Assembly: GCF_014648075.1 (NCBI RefSeq)
Contig: NZ_BMQK01000012.1
Span: 1 to 64,000 of the forward strand
DNA from: Streptomyces ruber
Lineage (GTDB): Bacteria > Actinomycetota > Actinomycetes > Streptomycetales > Streptomycetaceae
Direction: 5' to 3'
DNA length: 64,000 nucleotides
Of this stretch, positions 42,292 through 50,711 are shown in pieces. Each line of letters starts with the position of its first letter. Positions within the stretch are counted from its first letter, which is position 1. The notes under the pieces are model-generated. The model made no database searches, was not told where the DNA came from, and saw only the letters and a program-made list of their open reading frames with translations. The translations under genes and the position numbers were made by a program.

Positions 42292-43386
42292 TCAGGCGTC
42301 AGCAGCGCTGGTCGTCGCCCGCTTGTTCTGGTGTTCGTTGAGGATGAGGAGCATCTTGTCGAACTCCGTGTCGCTCATCTTCCTGATCAGGTGCATGGCC
42401 AGGAAGGCGCCGTCGTCGTAGGGAAGCTTCGACAGCGCACGTGGACCGGGCTCGCCGGAGCCCGTGTCGCTATGAGTGCGGCCGCTGGTGCGCGGTTCCG
42501 GCACAGTCTCCGTGGGTCCGGCGTGTGCCTCTTCCACTTCGGCATCAACGGGTTCAGCCGAGGCGGACGCGCTGCCGTTCTCTATTACGCCGTAATACTC
42601 GCTGTCGGCAACGTCCGCCTCTCCCCCGCGCTCCACGGGAACCCGCGGCTTCTTGCTCCTGCTCTCCTGCTTCGCCGCCTCCTTACGCGACCGGTCGGCC
42701 TTCAGACCCTCAAGGGCCGTCTGTTGCTGCTCGGCCGGCTTGTTGGCGACCGCGCGGAGCAAGTCGATCGGCTCTTGGCCGATGCGTTCCTGGAGGTCCG
42801 AGGTGAGGTTGAGCAGGGCGAGGCGCTGTGAGACCCAGCCTTGGGACTTGTGCAGGCGTTTGGCCAGCTTGGTCTGCGTGCCGTGGATGGCGAGCAGTCG
42901 CTGCAGGGCGCGGGCCTCGTCGAGCGGCTCCAGGTCCTGGCGGTGCACGTTGGCGACGAGCGCGGACTCCAGGATCGCCTCCCCGTCGGCGCCTTGGTCG
43001 TCATCGACCATGACGTTGATGTGGGGGAGTCCGGCCTCCCGTGCGGCCGCCAGGCGGCTGCTGCCGTCGACCACGACATGGGTGGTGTCGGGCTCCAGTT
43101 CCGGTTCGCGCTCGGGGTTGGCTGTGAGGTAGGCGTCACGGTTCATGACCGTGATGGCCTGCTTCTGTCCGTGCTCCTTGAGGCTCCCCGCCAGTTCGGT
43201 GAGGTCTCCCAGGCTGGTGCGGGGGTTGTCGGGGTTGAGACTGATGCGGTGCACCGGGAGCCGTGTGGGCGGGGCGACGCCCTCGGTGGGCACGCCGGTG
43301 GCGGCACCGATCGCCGCGCGTCGCGCACTGACGGGCCTCGCGGCTGCGCCGAAACGCCCGGCTCCGAGTCGGTCGGCCTTGCTCAT
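42292..43386 (-). CDS. parB: ParB-type partition protein
   Basis: The 364-residue protein overlaps the parA stop in ATGA. The N-terminal ParB/sulfiredoxin domain (about 40-140) shows LPVHRISLNPDNPRTSLGDL, VVVDGSSRLAAAREAGLPHI (box equivalent to GERRxRA) and ANVHRQDLEPLDEARALQRL (the nucleotide-contact motif NxHRxDL). A KorB-like helix-turn-helix follows (TKLAKRLHKSQGWVSQRLAL, about 175-200). A variable acidic linker and a C-terminal dimer region close it. It should bind the TATTACG-N-CGTAATA sites and load with ParA for plasmid segregation. One such site lies within its own coding sequence, where it encodes YYGVI. Confidence 0.93.
   Translation of the reverse strand: MSKADRLGAGRFGAAARPVSARRAAIGAATGVPTEGVAPPTRLPVHRISLNPDNPRTSLGDLTELAGSLKEHGQKQAITVMNRDAYLTANPEREPELEPDTTHVVVDGSSRLAAAREAGLPHINVMVDDDQGADGEAILESALVANVHRQDLEPLDEARALQRLLAIHGTQTKLAKRLHKSQGWVSQRLALLNLTSDLQERIGQEPIDLLRAVANKPAEQQQTALEGLKADRSRKEAAKQESRSKKPRVPVERGGEADVADSEYYGVIENGSASASAEPVDAEVEEAHAGPTETVPEPRTSGRTHSDTGSGEPGPRALSKLPYDDGAFLAMHLIRKMSDTEFDKMLLILNEHQNKRATTSAADA
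42583..42597. promoter_or_regulatory. parS-like palindrome 3, inside parB
   Basis: TATTACGCCGTAATA lies in the linker part of the parB reading frame and is read in frame on the minus strand as Tyr-Tyr-Gly-Val-Ile. Confidence 0.75.
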
Positions 43387-44648
43387 GAGATCTCCCGCGC
43401 GAGTGCGCGCATGCTGATGGCCTGCTGTGAAGTGGGAGCGTAGGACAGAAGGGGCTGCTTCATCCGGACGGCCTCCTTCTGCTCCTTGAGGTCGCTGACG
43501 AGTCCGACGACCCGGGGATCCTTTATGTCGACCCAGCCCTGGAGGGAGGAGGTGGCGATGTAGCCGCGGCGGCCGTCGTAGAGGTTGACGACGATGCCCA
43601 GGTAGTCGAGGTCGAGAGCGAGGTCGTTGCGGAGGTCCTCGATCTGGTGGGTGAGCAGGTCGTAGGCGTCGGCGGAGCTGTCCTCGGCCTGGACGACGAT
43701 GAGGGCTCCCGACTGGCCGGGCCGTTCACCGTCGCGGCGGCGGCCGTAGTAGGCGGCGGCGTCCATGCTCAGCCCCAGGCTGGGTGGGCAGTCGACGATG
43801 ATGACGTCGTAGTCGCTCTCCAGGGGTGTCAGGGCGCGTTCGAGGGCGGCCTCCCGGGCCCGCACGGCGGACAGGCGCACGTCGAGCAGGAACGCGTCGT
43901 GGCAGGCGGGCAGCAGGTGCAGGCGTCCGTCGAAGGTGTCGTCGTCGACGGACACGATGAGGTCGCGCAGGTCGCCCTTGGGATCACCGGCCATGTGGTT
44001 GGTGAGGCTGTCGCCGTCCATCGGCAGGGGAGTGCCACCGAGCTGGTTGGTGAGGTGGCACTGCGGGTCGAAGTCGACGAGGAGCACACGGAGTCCGGGA
44101 CCGGGCAGGCTCTCGATCTCGAGGGGGTTCTGGTCCGGTCCCTCCTCCGATGTGTGCGTGGCACTGGCGCGGAGGGCGGCGGTGAGTGCCTTGGCCACGC
44201 GCACGGGGTGCAGGGTGTTGGAGTCCTCCGCGAGGGCCTCGCCGAGGCCGGCGGTGATGGCGGTCTTGCCGACGCCGCCCTTTTGGTTGCAGACGACGAT
44301 GCGACGTGTGATGGTCGGCCGCTCGATGTCCGGGGCGGGGGTGGTGTCGAGCCACAACTGGACGGACTGGGCGAGACCCTGGATGAGGGAGACGCGACGG
44401 TCCGAGGCGACGGCGCGGAAGGTCTCCCACTGGCCTTCGGGAAGGAAGGTGGCGAAGGAGTCGGCACCGGCGGTGTCGATCGGTTCGCGTGCCGAGGCCA
44501 GGTCGATCCAGGCGCTGATGCCCTGTTCGACGGCGGTTTGGATCTCGATGCCGTGCTGTGCGGCTCTGACTTTGAGGTTCTGCCGGAGCCATCCCGGCAG
44601 TTTGGAGACGACCTTCTCGCGGTCGCCGGTGGCGGCAGGTGATGTCAT
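43383..44648 (-). CDS. parA: ParA partition ATPase with N-terminal ribbon-helix-helix-like repeats
   Basis: With ATG 44648 as start (AAGGTG ribosome site), the product has 421 residues. The ATPase has a deviant Walker A KGGVGKTAITAGLGEAL (from 123), A' box VLLVDFDPQ, Walker B VIIVDCPPSLG and a C-terminal ParA end. Ahead of it lie two similar 34-residue segments: one begins LPGWLRQNLKVRAAQHG (17-50), the other LPEGQWETFRAVASDRR (69-102), and both end in a Trp-Leu/Ile-Asp helix. Each resembles a ribbon-helix-helix unit, which in type Ib plasmids is the separate ParG-like protein. It is therefore probably both ATPase and autorepressor. ATG 44672 and 44693 are alternative starts. Confidence 0.9.
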   Translation of the reverse strand: MTSPAATGDREKVVSKLPGWLRQNLKVRAAQHGIEIQTAVEQGISAWIDLASAREPIDTAGADSFATFLPEGQWETFRAVASDRRVSLIQGLAQSVQLWLDTTPAPDIERPTITRRIVVCNQKGGVGKTAITAGLGEALAEDSNTLHPVRVAKALTAALRASATHTSEEGPDQNPLEIESLPGPGLRVLLVDFDPQCHLTNQLGGTPLPMDGDSLTNHMAGDPKGDLRDLIVSVDDDTFDGRLHLLPACHDAFLLDVRLSAVRAREAALERALTPLESDYDVIIVDCPPSLGLSMDAAAYYGRRRDGERPGQSGALIVVQAEDSSADAYDLLTHQIEDLRNDLALDLDYLGIVVNLYDGRRGYIATSSLQGWVDIKDPRVVGLVSDLKEQKEAVRMKQPLLSYAPTSQQAISMRALAREIS

Positions 44649-44660
44649 GGGGGACACCTT

Positions 44661-44699
44661 ACTAACGTTCATGATCGACGGAGTCACCGACACGTTAGT
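44661..44699. promoter_or_regulatory. Inverted repeat in the parA promoter
   Basis: ACTAACG (44661-44667) and CGTTAGT (44693-44699) form a 7-base inverted repeat just upstream of parA. It is a plausible operator for the ParA N-terminal domain or ParB. Confidence 0.5.
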
Positions 44700-44737
44700 T
44701 AGCCATGCAGTGCTGGTTCATCGAGGGCCGCCGTCCC

Positions 44738-44752
44738 CATTACGGCGTAATA
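44738..44752. promoter_or_regulatory. parS-like palindrome 4
   Basis: CATTACGGCGTAATA, one mismatch at the first base, lies 90 bases upstream of parA. Confidence 0.75.
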
Positions 44753-44783
44753 GCGCGCGCCCGCGAGCTGCCCGGCAGCCAGC

Positions 44784-44798
44784 TATTACGCCGTAATA
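44784..44798. promoter_or_regulatory. parS-like palindrome 5
   Basis: TATTACGCCGTAATA, a full match, is 46 bases from site 4. The pair upstream of parA could both nucleate partition complexes and regulate parAB. Confidence 0.78.
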
Positions 44799-44859
44799 AT
44801 CGACAGCCGCAGGAGCATCCCGGGCGTCGCCCCCAAGCGCGCCCGATTCGATGGTTCGC

Positions 44860-45215
44860 TGCCGGATGTGCGTGTCCCGGACACTTCGGTGGAGGACTGG
44901 CAGGCGGTGCTCGATCTGGTGCGGTCGCAGGGGTGGTCGTATGGGTACTTCGAGGACGGCGTCGCAGTCCGGCTGCCACGTGCCGCGGACCTGCCGGTCC
45001 GCAGCGAAACGCCGATGCCCTGTGTCGTCTGCTGCGGGCGATCGGGCGACGGTTGGGGAAGCCGGTACTGATGACCCCAGAGACGGATCCGCTGCACCCC
45101 GTTCTCGGCTTCGACGTCGCGGCCGGCCGAGCGGTGTTACTGGCCGAACCGGGGCTCGGACGAGGGGGACTGGTCCCCACTCGTCATAGGCGCCGTGCCG
45201 TCGCGGAGCATCGCG
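44860..45215 (+). pseudogene. Broken hypothetical gene
   Basis: The first frame reads LPDVRVPDTSVEDWQAVLDL, then VRSQGWSYGYFEDGVAVRLP. After a shift near 45010 the second reads DALCRLLRAIGRRLGKPVLM, then LHPVLGFDVAAGRAVLLAEP. Joined, they look like one soluble protein of about 110 residues, typical of small unknown actinobacterial proteins. I do not recognise the family. A single sequencing error could also explain the shift. Confidence 0.45.
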
Positions 45216-45507
45216 GAGGCAACGCCTGCTCGTCTGTGGGCGAGGCGGAGGAGAACCGGGTGTGGTGCTTGCTCCGGCCGGATCTGCTGGTCGTAGTAGG
45301 TGGGGGAGGAGGGGCAGCATTCCCCCGGATGCAGTGGTCAGCCACGGTCAACGAGGGTGCCCCCACGGTCGGGGGGGTCGGCTCCTCACCGGGTGCCGAA
45401 GCGCCAGCGCCTCGATCGTCCAGCCTCTCTCCCGAATGCCTGCCCTCTGCTCCGCTCAGGTCGAGGGCGTGGATCGTTCGGGGGACCGAGTGGGGCACCT
45501 GTAGTCC

Positions 45508-45948
45508 ATGACCAACGATGCAAGCCGCATCCGGCTGGTGCAGACCGTGCTCGACAGCACCGACGCCCGCAGACTCGCCGGGTTCTACCGGTTACTGCTG
45601 GGGCTCGACTACGCGAAGGGGGACGAGCCGCCTCCGGCCGGTCAGCCGGACGAGCACGGCAGGGACCGGCTGGTCCTACGTCATCCCGACGGCGGACCGC
45701 AGCTTGCCTTCCAGCAGGTGGAGCGCCTGCGCGAACCGGACTGGCCCGACGGCCCGGTGCCCCAGCAGATGCGCCTCGACCTGCGCGTCGCCTCGTTGGA
45801 GGAACTGCGGAACCAGCACGAGCGCGTGCTCGCCCTCGGCGGCGATCTGCTCAGCAACCGGGACCGGCCGGACCCCGACGACGAGGAGCGCTTCCGTGTC
45901 TACCGGGACCCCGAGGGCCACCCGTTCTGCATCTTCGTCGCGGAGTGA
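45508..45948 (+). CDS. VOC-fold (glyoxalase-like) protein
   Basis: This is a 146-residue protein from ATG 45508. It opens RLVQTVLDSTDARRLAGFYR, has a central strand DRLVLRHPDGGPQLAFQQVE, a second half-module MRLDLRVASLEELRNQHERV, and closes FRVYRDPEGHPFCIFVAE. DPxGHPFCxF is the C-terminal metal-binding turn of the glyoxalase/dioxygenase superfamily subgroup common in actinomycetes. The ligand is unknown. Confidence 0.9.
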   Translation: MTNDASRIRLVQTVLDSTDARRLAGFYRLLLGLDYAKGDEPPPAGQPDEHGRDRLVLRHPDGGPQLAFQQVERLREPDWPDGPVPQQMRLDLRVASLEELRNQHERVLALGGDLLSNRDRPDPDDEERFRVYRDPEGHPFCIFVAE

Positions 45949-46422
45949 GCGGAGCGGGACGAGTAGCCCGCGGGGGCACCGTAGATGACGGCGGGCGGCC
46001 CCTTGCGGGCGGAAGCCGACAGGCGGCCGCCGTCGAGGACTCGCCCGGCGGCGGACGGAAGTCCGTCCGGTGCCCATGTCGATGGAGCACCTGCTCGTGA
46101 TCACGCCTGGCGGCCGCGAACACCGCGAGTACCTGCTGCAGTCGATCAGCCGGGACTTCCGCGCCCCCCTGGTGCCGCCCCCGCCACCGCCGTAGCCCAG
46201 CATCATGCTGCCGACACCCGCTTCAACAGTTCGAACCCAACCCGTCCGAAGGCCGTCGTCAACGGGTGCGACAGCCGGTGAAGGCCGCCGAGCGGTTCGC
46301 TCGATCCAGGTTGCTCGCTCCAGCAGATGACGCCGTCCGGCGCGCAGCACAGCTGGCAGCTTGTGCGGCAGCCGGCCGTCGGTGACGCGTTCGTCAGCGG
46401 CACCCCCTTCTTGGCCGCGTGG
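45949..46422. other. Stretch with one short frame, otherwise no gene
   Basis: Apart from the 39-codon frame at 46076-46195, nothing is recognisable. A minus-strand piece near 46220-46280 (LHRLSHPLTTAFGRVGFELL) looks protein-like without a family. Confidence 0.35.
46076..46195 (+). CDS. Short frame, possible N-terminal fragment
   Basis: ATG 46076 gives 39 residues: MSMEHLLVITPGGREHREYL, then LQSISRDFRAPLVPPPPPP. The opening resembles the first strand of an ATP-grasp-type enzyme, cut off after 30 residues. No ribosome site is visible. Confidence 0.3.
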   Translation: MSMEHLLVITPGGREHREYLLQSISRDFRAPLVPPPPPP

Positions 46423-47580
46423 TCAGATCGGCAGAGTCGCCGCCAGCGGTGCACCGATCTGGATATCGAGGTAGGCCACGAGACCTCCGTCGAAAGCGTT
46501 CGAACGCGCGTCGATGATCACGACCGTTCCGGCCACGATGCCGATGAAGCTGGTACCGGTTCGTCGGGACTGTTCGATGCGCTCCGTGACGGGACGGCGG
46601 ACCGCCTCGGTGAGGAAGGTAAGGCCGTGCGGGAACTCCTCACCGAGCGGGTGCTGTTGCCGCCCGGACTCGATCAGGCTGCCGATGCCGAACCGGGCCG
46701 AGACGATCTGGTCGCCACGGAGGGTGACACCGAAGTAGCCGTTCGACTGGACACGGTCGCAGCTCTGCTGGGGTGGATAGAAGCAGTCGTAACCACCGGA
46801 GCGAAGATCATCGACGGCGGAGCTCATCGAGGTCGCGTAGTGCTCGGAGCCGAACGGCCAGCGCCGTACGGAGGCGTCCCGGGCGGTGACGACCAGTCCG
46901 TTGTGCGGGTCGTACCTGTACACCGCGTACGCGTCCCGCCACCCCGTCCGGGACACACCGCCGTCGCGCCCCCACGTGTCAGTGCGGTACTCGCCATTGA
47001 AGTCATCGATCTCCTCCCGCACACGATCACCAGCACCGGGCCAGATCGCGGTCAGCGTCGAGGCCGCCGCCACGGCAACCTCCTGGTCCTCATGGTTCTC
47101 AGGGTCCACCTCGGTGGACGGAAACCATGCCCAGACAAGCCGGTCGTCGCGGTCGAGCAAGTACTGCGCCACCTGCGCATGGACCGTGTCCGCCTCGTCG
47201 CGACGAGCGATACGGCACCACAGGGCGCGGCCGTCCGCATTGGCTCGGACCTGCGCACAGAACCAACCGGCCTCCCTCAACGGTCCAGTGAGAGCCCCTG
47301 CCACGCCGTCGGTCGGAATCGGCTCGGCCTGTGAGTTCTCAGCCGCTGCACCGTGCTCGTACACGCCGGCGGGCGGAAGGGACAGCGGCTCGTCCCAGCG
47401 GGCGCAGCCGGCCATCACGAGCAAGCCGAGCAGAGCGACCTTCAACGCCGTACGAGTCGTTCGTGGGACCGGTCTGCGTCGGACCGGTCCACGTGGGACC
47501 GGTCTACGTGGGACCGGTCCACGTGGGACCGGTCCGTATCGGCGTACGGGTATGGAGAAGAGGCGGGACACGGGACTCAT
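46423..47580 (-). CDS. Lipoprotein of unknown function with repeated Arg/Pro N-terminus
   Basis: ATG 47580 gives 385 residues. Residues 1-40 are an unusual Arg/Pro/Val repeat (PVPRGPVPRRPVPRG), encoded by 15-bp tandem DNA repeats. A hydrophobic helix follows and ends in a lipobox (ALLGLLVMAGC, Cys near 59). The outer domain is about 325 residues and includes EAGWFCAQVRANADGRALWC and a second hydrophobic stretch near the C-terminus (GIVAGTVVIIDARSN). It could be a surface lipoprotein made with a long cytosolic extension, or the true start may lie closer to the helix. No family is recognised. It diverges from tap. Confidence 0.7.
   Translation of the reverse strand: MSPVSRLFSIPVRRYGPVPRGPVPRRPVPRGPVRRRPVPRTTRTALKVALLGLLVMAGCARWDEPLSLPPAGVYEHGAAAENSQAEPIPTDGVAGALTGPLREAGWFCAQVRANADGRALWCRIARRDEADTVHAQVAQYLLDRDDRLVWAWFPSTEVDPENHEDQEVAVAAASTLTAIWPGAGDRVREEIDDFNGEYRTDTWGRDGGVSRTGWRDAYAVYRYDPHNGLVVTARDASVRRWPFGSEHYATSMSSAVDDLRSGGYDCFYPPQQSCDRVQSNGYFGVTLRGDQIVSARFGIGSLIESGRQQHPLGEEFPHGLTFLTEAVRRPVTERIEQSRRTGTSFIGIVAGTVVIIDARSNAFDGGLVAYLDIQIGAPLAATLPI
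47463..47537. repeat. 15-bp tandem repeat, five copies, inside the lipoprotein gene
   Basis: Five units of the form GTGGGACCGGTCYAC run head to tail and encode the Arg-Pro-Val repeat near the lipoprotein N-terminus. Copy number may vary among strains. Confidence 0.85.
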
Positions 47581-47805
47581 CGAAGCTCCTGGAACACGAG
47601 TTCGGCAACTTCGGTCGTCCGCTGCCGGGTTGCACCACTCGTCGGGACATCCGATCCGGCGCATCGCATCGTCGAACACGCTGCTCCGCCCACGTGGCCC
47701 CTGGCCGCACGTGGCGACCGCTCGTACCTCCCCCTGGAGGCATCTCCTGACGCGCTGGTCGTCGCCCTGGGCAATGCGGCTCGACCAGCCGGCAAACGCC
47801 TTCCG

Positions 47806-47852
47806 TACGCAATTAGTCCGCAATTCGTACGCTATAAGTGCGTCAGACGCAC
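47806..47852 (+). promoter_or_regulatory. Promoter/operator region of tap-tpg
   Basis: CGCAATT occurs twice near TACGC (47812-47832), TATAAG (47833-47838) is a possible -10, and GTGCGT-CAG-ACGCAC (47838-47852) is a perfect inverted repeat between it and the tap ribosome site. Confidence 0.45.
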
Positions 47853-47888
47853 GGTGTCCGCGATAGGGTGCCGGTCAGGAGGTACTGC

Positions 47889-50147
47889 ATGTCCGAGTTG
47901 TTCGATGCGGTCGACGCACTGGTCGCGTCTCGCGCTCCGTTGCCGCCGGCGCAGGAGCGCAAGCGGCTGCGCCAGGCCCACGGTCTGACCCTGGACGACG
48001 TGGCCGGCGCGCTGAGGGTGCGCCGGGCGACGGTGTCCGGCTGGGAGTCGGTCAAGAAGCCGACCGAGCCACGCGGCCCGGAACGTGAGGCCTACGCGCG
48101 GCTGCTGAACAGACTCGCGGAGCTGTACCCCACGCCTGCCGCCCCCACCGCGGTACCGGCCACACGCAACGAGCAGCCGGCCCTCGCGGAGCAGGTCCTG
48201 CCCACGGTCGTGGCCCCGGATGCCGTGGCCACGACCGCACACGTGAACTCCTCCCGAACCGCCCCAGCCGTCACCGCCACCACCCCAGCCGCGCCTGCCC
48301 CCGCCGAGCAGGCCGCACCGCGCCCGGCGCGCACAGCCAGGAGCACGGCGGCGTCACGCCGCCCGGGCGGGCGGAAGGCGGCCCCTGCCACCGCCCCGGC
48401 ACGCGACACCGACCCGCGGTTCGAGAACGGTCCACTGGCGGTCGTCGACGTCGACGTCGACGGGCAGGTGCTGGCGTACTGCACCGGGGGCCTGGTCCTG
48501 GACGTGCCCGCCAAGTCCCTCCCGTCCCTGGTGGACTGGACGCTCAAGGAGGCGAGGCTCGGGCAGCCGAAGCTGTCCGGCCCGGGCAAGGACGCCGACC
48601 CGCTGCTCGTGCTCACCGAGGCCGCACTGAAGCGCTACGGCCTGCCGGTCACCCTCACCGAGGAGGAGCGGCTCGCCGGGCGGATCCCGGAGGGGCACAA
48701 GGTCGTCAGGCAACTGGCGCGCGCCGACTGGAAGCTCACCAAGCGCGGGTTCGGGCCGTGGGCGCGGATCTACCGTCCGGCGCAGGGTTCGGAGCGGGCC
48801 TGCGTCCAGCTGTGCATCCCGTCCTGGCACGCACTCGACTCCCGCCACTGGGGCCCGGCCGCTCAGCTGCCGCCGGCGGAACTCGCCCGGCTCCTGGGCG
48901 TGTACGCGTCCCGGGTGATGACGCCCCGCGGCTCCACCGCCGTCACCGGCCTGGAGCTGATGACCGCGCTGCACCCGCCGACCTACGCCGTGCGCGACGA
49001 GGCCACCGGCGCCTTCCGCAAGGCCGACGGCAAGGCCCCGGGCTCGCTGGGCGAGCACCCGGTGGACTGCGCGCCGTGCGAGGCCCCGGACGGCCACCCG
49101 CTCCTGAAGGACCTGCCACGATTCCACGTGCGCGGCCCCGCGGAGAAGCTGTTCGAGGAGGCGTACGACTGGGCGCGGCCGATGACGGACGCCGAATGCA
49201 CGCTGCGGTACCTGGTCGGCATCGACGTCAACCTCGCGTTCGGCGCCGGCGCCAACGGCCTGATCGTCGGCCTCGGCGCGCCCACGCACGTCAAGAACCC
49301 GGTGTTCGACCCGAAGCTGCCCGGCTCGTGGCTGGTGGACCTCTCCCACGTCGACCTGTCGCACGTGCAGGTCGGCAGGGAACGGGTGGAGCTGGACGGC
49401 TCGCTGCTGCCCAGCCCGTTCACGCCGAAGGGCGAGCGGCCCGAGGGTCCGGCCTGGTACGCCACGCCCACCGTCGCCTACGCGGTGGAGCTCGGCTACG
49501 AGGTGCGGCCGGTCGAAGCGTGGGTCCGTCACGAGAACGGCCGCTACCTGGACGACTGGTACCAACGGCTCCGCGACGCCTACCTCGCCACGATGGCCGA
49601 CCTCGGTGTGCGCGCGGACATGACGCCGACGGACTTCCTGGCCGCGATGGACGGCTACAAGGAACGCGATCCGGAGCTGGCCGTCGTCGTCTCGGCGATC
49701 AAGGCGACGGTCAAGGGCGGCCTGGGCAAGCTGCGTGAACGCCCGCGGGGCGAGGGGTGGCGGCCGGGCGAACCGTGGCGGGCCCTGTCCCGCCCGACCT
49801 GGCGGCCGGACATCCGCGCCGCGGTCATCTCCCGCACGCGCATCAACCTGCATCGCAAGATCGTCAAGCATGCGGCGTTCACCGGGCAGTATCCGATCGC
49901 GGTCCTGTCCGACTGCGTCGTGTACGCGGCCGGCGGCCCGTCGCCGCTGGACTTCCTGCCGTACCGGGACGGCAAGCCGCTGCCCGGCGGTTTCAAGCTC
50001 GGCGTCAACCCCGGCCTGGTCAAGCACGAGGGCACCCAGACCGTGCTGTGGGGCGAGGAGGTCCGCGAGCGGTTCGACGCTCCGGAGCTGAACCTCGCCC
50101 GGTACATCAAGGACGGCACCGTCACCGACGTCGACAACGGGGAGTAG
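47889..50147 (+). CDS. tap: Telomere-associated protein Tap
   Basis: ATG 47889 follows AGGAGG and gives 752 residues. An N-terminal XRE-like helix-turn-helix (QERKRLRQAHGLTLDDVAGA to VSGWE, about 17-48) precedes an Ala/Pro-rich linker (about 80-170). The long conserved Tap body follows, with FENGPLAVVDVDVDGQVLAY, MTDAECTLRYLVGIDVNLAF and RINLHRKIVKHAAFTGQYPI. Tap of Streptomyces binds the 3' overhang of linear replicon ends and brings in Tpg. Size, motifs and the tpg gene 6 bases downstream make the assignment firm. It indicates that this DNA is, or was, carried on a linear replicon. Confidence 0.95.
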   Translation: MSELFDAVDALVASRAPLPPAQERKRLRQAHGLTLDDVAGALRVRRATVSGWESVKKPTEPRGPEREAYARLLNRLAELYPTPAAPTAVPATRNEQPALAEQVLPTVVAPDAVATTAHVNSSRTAPAVTATTPAAPAPAEQAAPRPARTARSTAASRRPGGRKAAPATAPARDTDPRFENGPLAVVDVDVDGQVLAYCTGGLVLDVPAKSLPSLVDWTLKEARLGQPKLSGPGKDADPLLVLTEAALKRYGLPVTLTEEERLAGRIPEGHKVVRQLARADWKLTKRGFGPWARIYRPAQGSERACVQLCIPSWHALDSRHWGPAAQLPPAELARLLGVYASRVMTPRGSTAVTGLELMTALHPPTYAVRDEATGAFRKADGKAPGSLGEHPVDCAPCEAPDGHPLLKDLPRFHVRGPAEKLFEEAYDWARPMTDAECTLRYLVGIDVNLAFGAGANGLIVGLGAPTHVKNPVFDPKLPGSWLVDLSHVDLSHVQVGRERVELDGSLLPSPFTPKGERPEGPAWYATPTVAYAVELGYEVRPVEAWVRHENGRYLDDWYQRLRDAYLATMADLGVRADMTPTDFLAAMDGYKERDPELAVVVSAIKATVKGGLGKLRERPRGEGWRPGEPWRALSRPTWRPDIRAAVISRTRINLHRKIVKHAAFTGQYPIAVLSDCVVYAAGGPSPLDFLPYRDGKPLPGGFKLGVNPGLVKHEGTQTVLWGEEVRERFDAPELNLARYIKDGTVTDVDNGE

Positions 50148-50153
50148 ACCGCG

Positions 50154-50711
50154 ATGAGTCTGTTCGGCGACGGCCTGGACGCCGCGGTGCAGAAGGCGTT
50201 CACCCGCCCGGCGCCCAAGAGCGCGGGCGCGCAGATGCGGTACCTGGTGAGGCAGCTCAAGGGCACCCGGGCGGTCGCCCAGCTGCTGCAGATCTCCCAG
50301 CGCACCGTCGAACGGTACGTGAAGGACCAGATCAAGAAGCCCCGCCCCGAGCTCGCCGCGCGTCTGGAGCGCGAGGTGAAGCAGCGGTGGCAGCCGCAGG
50401 TGCGGGCCAGGGCCCGGCAGAAGGCGGCGACGACCGACGGCATCGTCATCGACACCCGGGCCCGGATCGGCTACACCGCACCGGTCGGCTCGACCGACGA
50501 CGCCCGCATCCGGCACCTGACCGTCGCGCTGCCGCCGCATTACGCCGCCCGCCTCTTCGACGCCCGGCAAGCCGGCGCCGGTGACCAGCAGCTGCAGCAG
50601 ATCGCCGCCGAAGGCCTCAAGGAGGTGTACTTCCAGGACGGCGGCCGCCGCGCGGGTTCTCTGGAGGAGGTCCGCTTCACCGACATCGAGCACGTGGACT
50701 TCGATCTCTGA
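50154..50711 (+). CDS. tpg: Telomere terminal protein Tpg
   Basis: The 185-residue protein starts at ATG 50154, coupled to tap. GAQMRYLVRQLKGTRAVAQL and ISQRTVERYVKDQIKKPRPE form the helix-turn-helix region (25-66). GYTAPVGSTDDARIRHLTVA contains Thr at position 114, the position reported as the deoxynucleotidylated residue in characterised Tpg. Tpg primes end-patching of linear chromosomes and plasmids and stays covalently bound at the 5' ends. All key features are intact, so it should be functional. Confidence 0.96.
   Translation: MSLFGDGLDAAVQKAFTRPAPKSAGAQMRYLVRQLKGTRAVAQLLQISQRTVERYVKDQIKKPRPELAARLEREVKQRWQPQVRARARQKAATTDGIVIDTRARIGYTAPVGSTDDARIRHLTVALPPHYAARLFDARQAGAGDQQLQQIAAEGLKEVYFQDGGRRAGSLEEVRFTDIEHVDFDL

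Noticed and set aside
41144-44798. TATTACG-N-CGTAATA repeats considered as ordinary transcription terminators
   Set aside because: They are A/T-rich in the core, one lies within a coding sequence, two stand upstream of parA, and all cluster around parAB.
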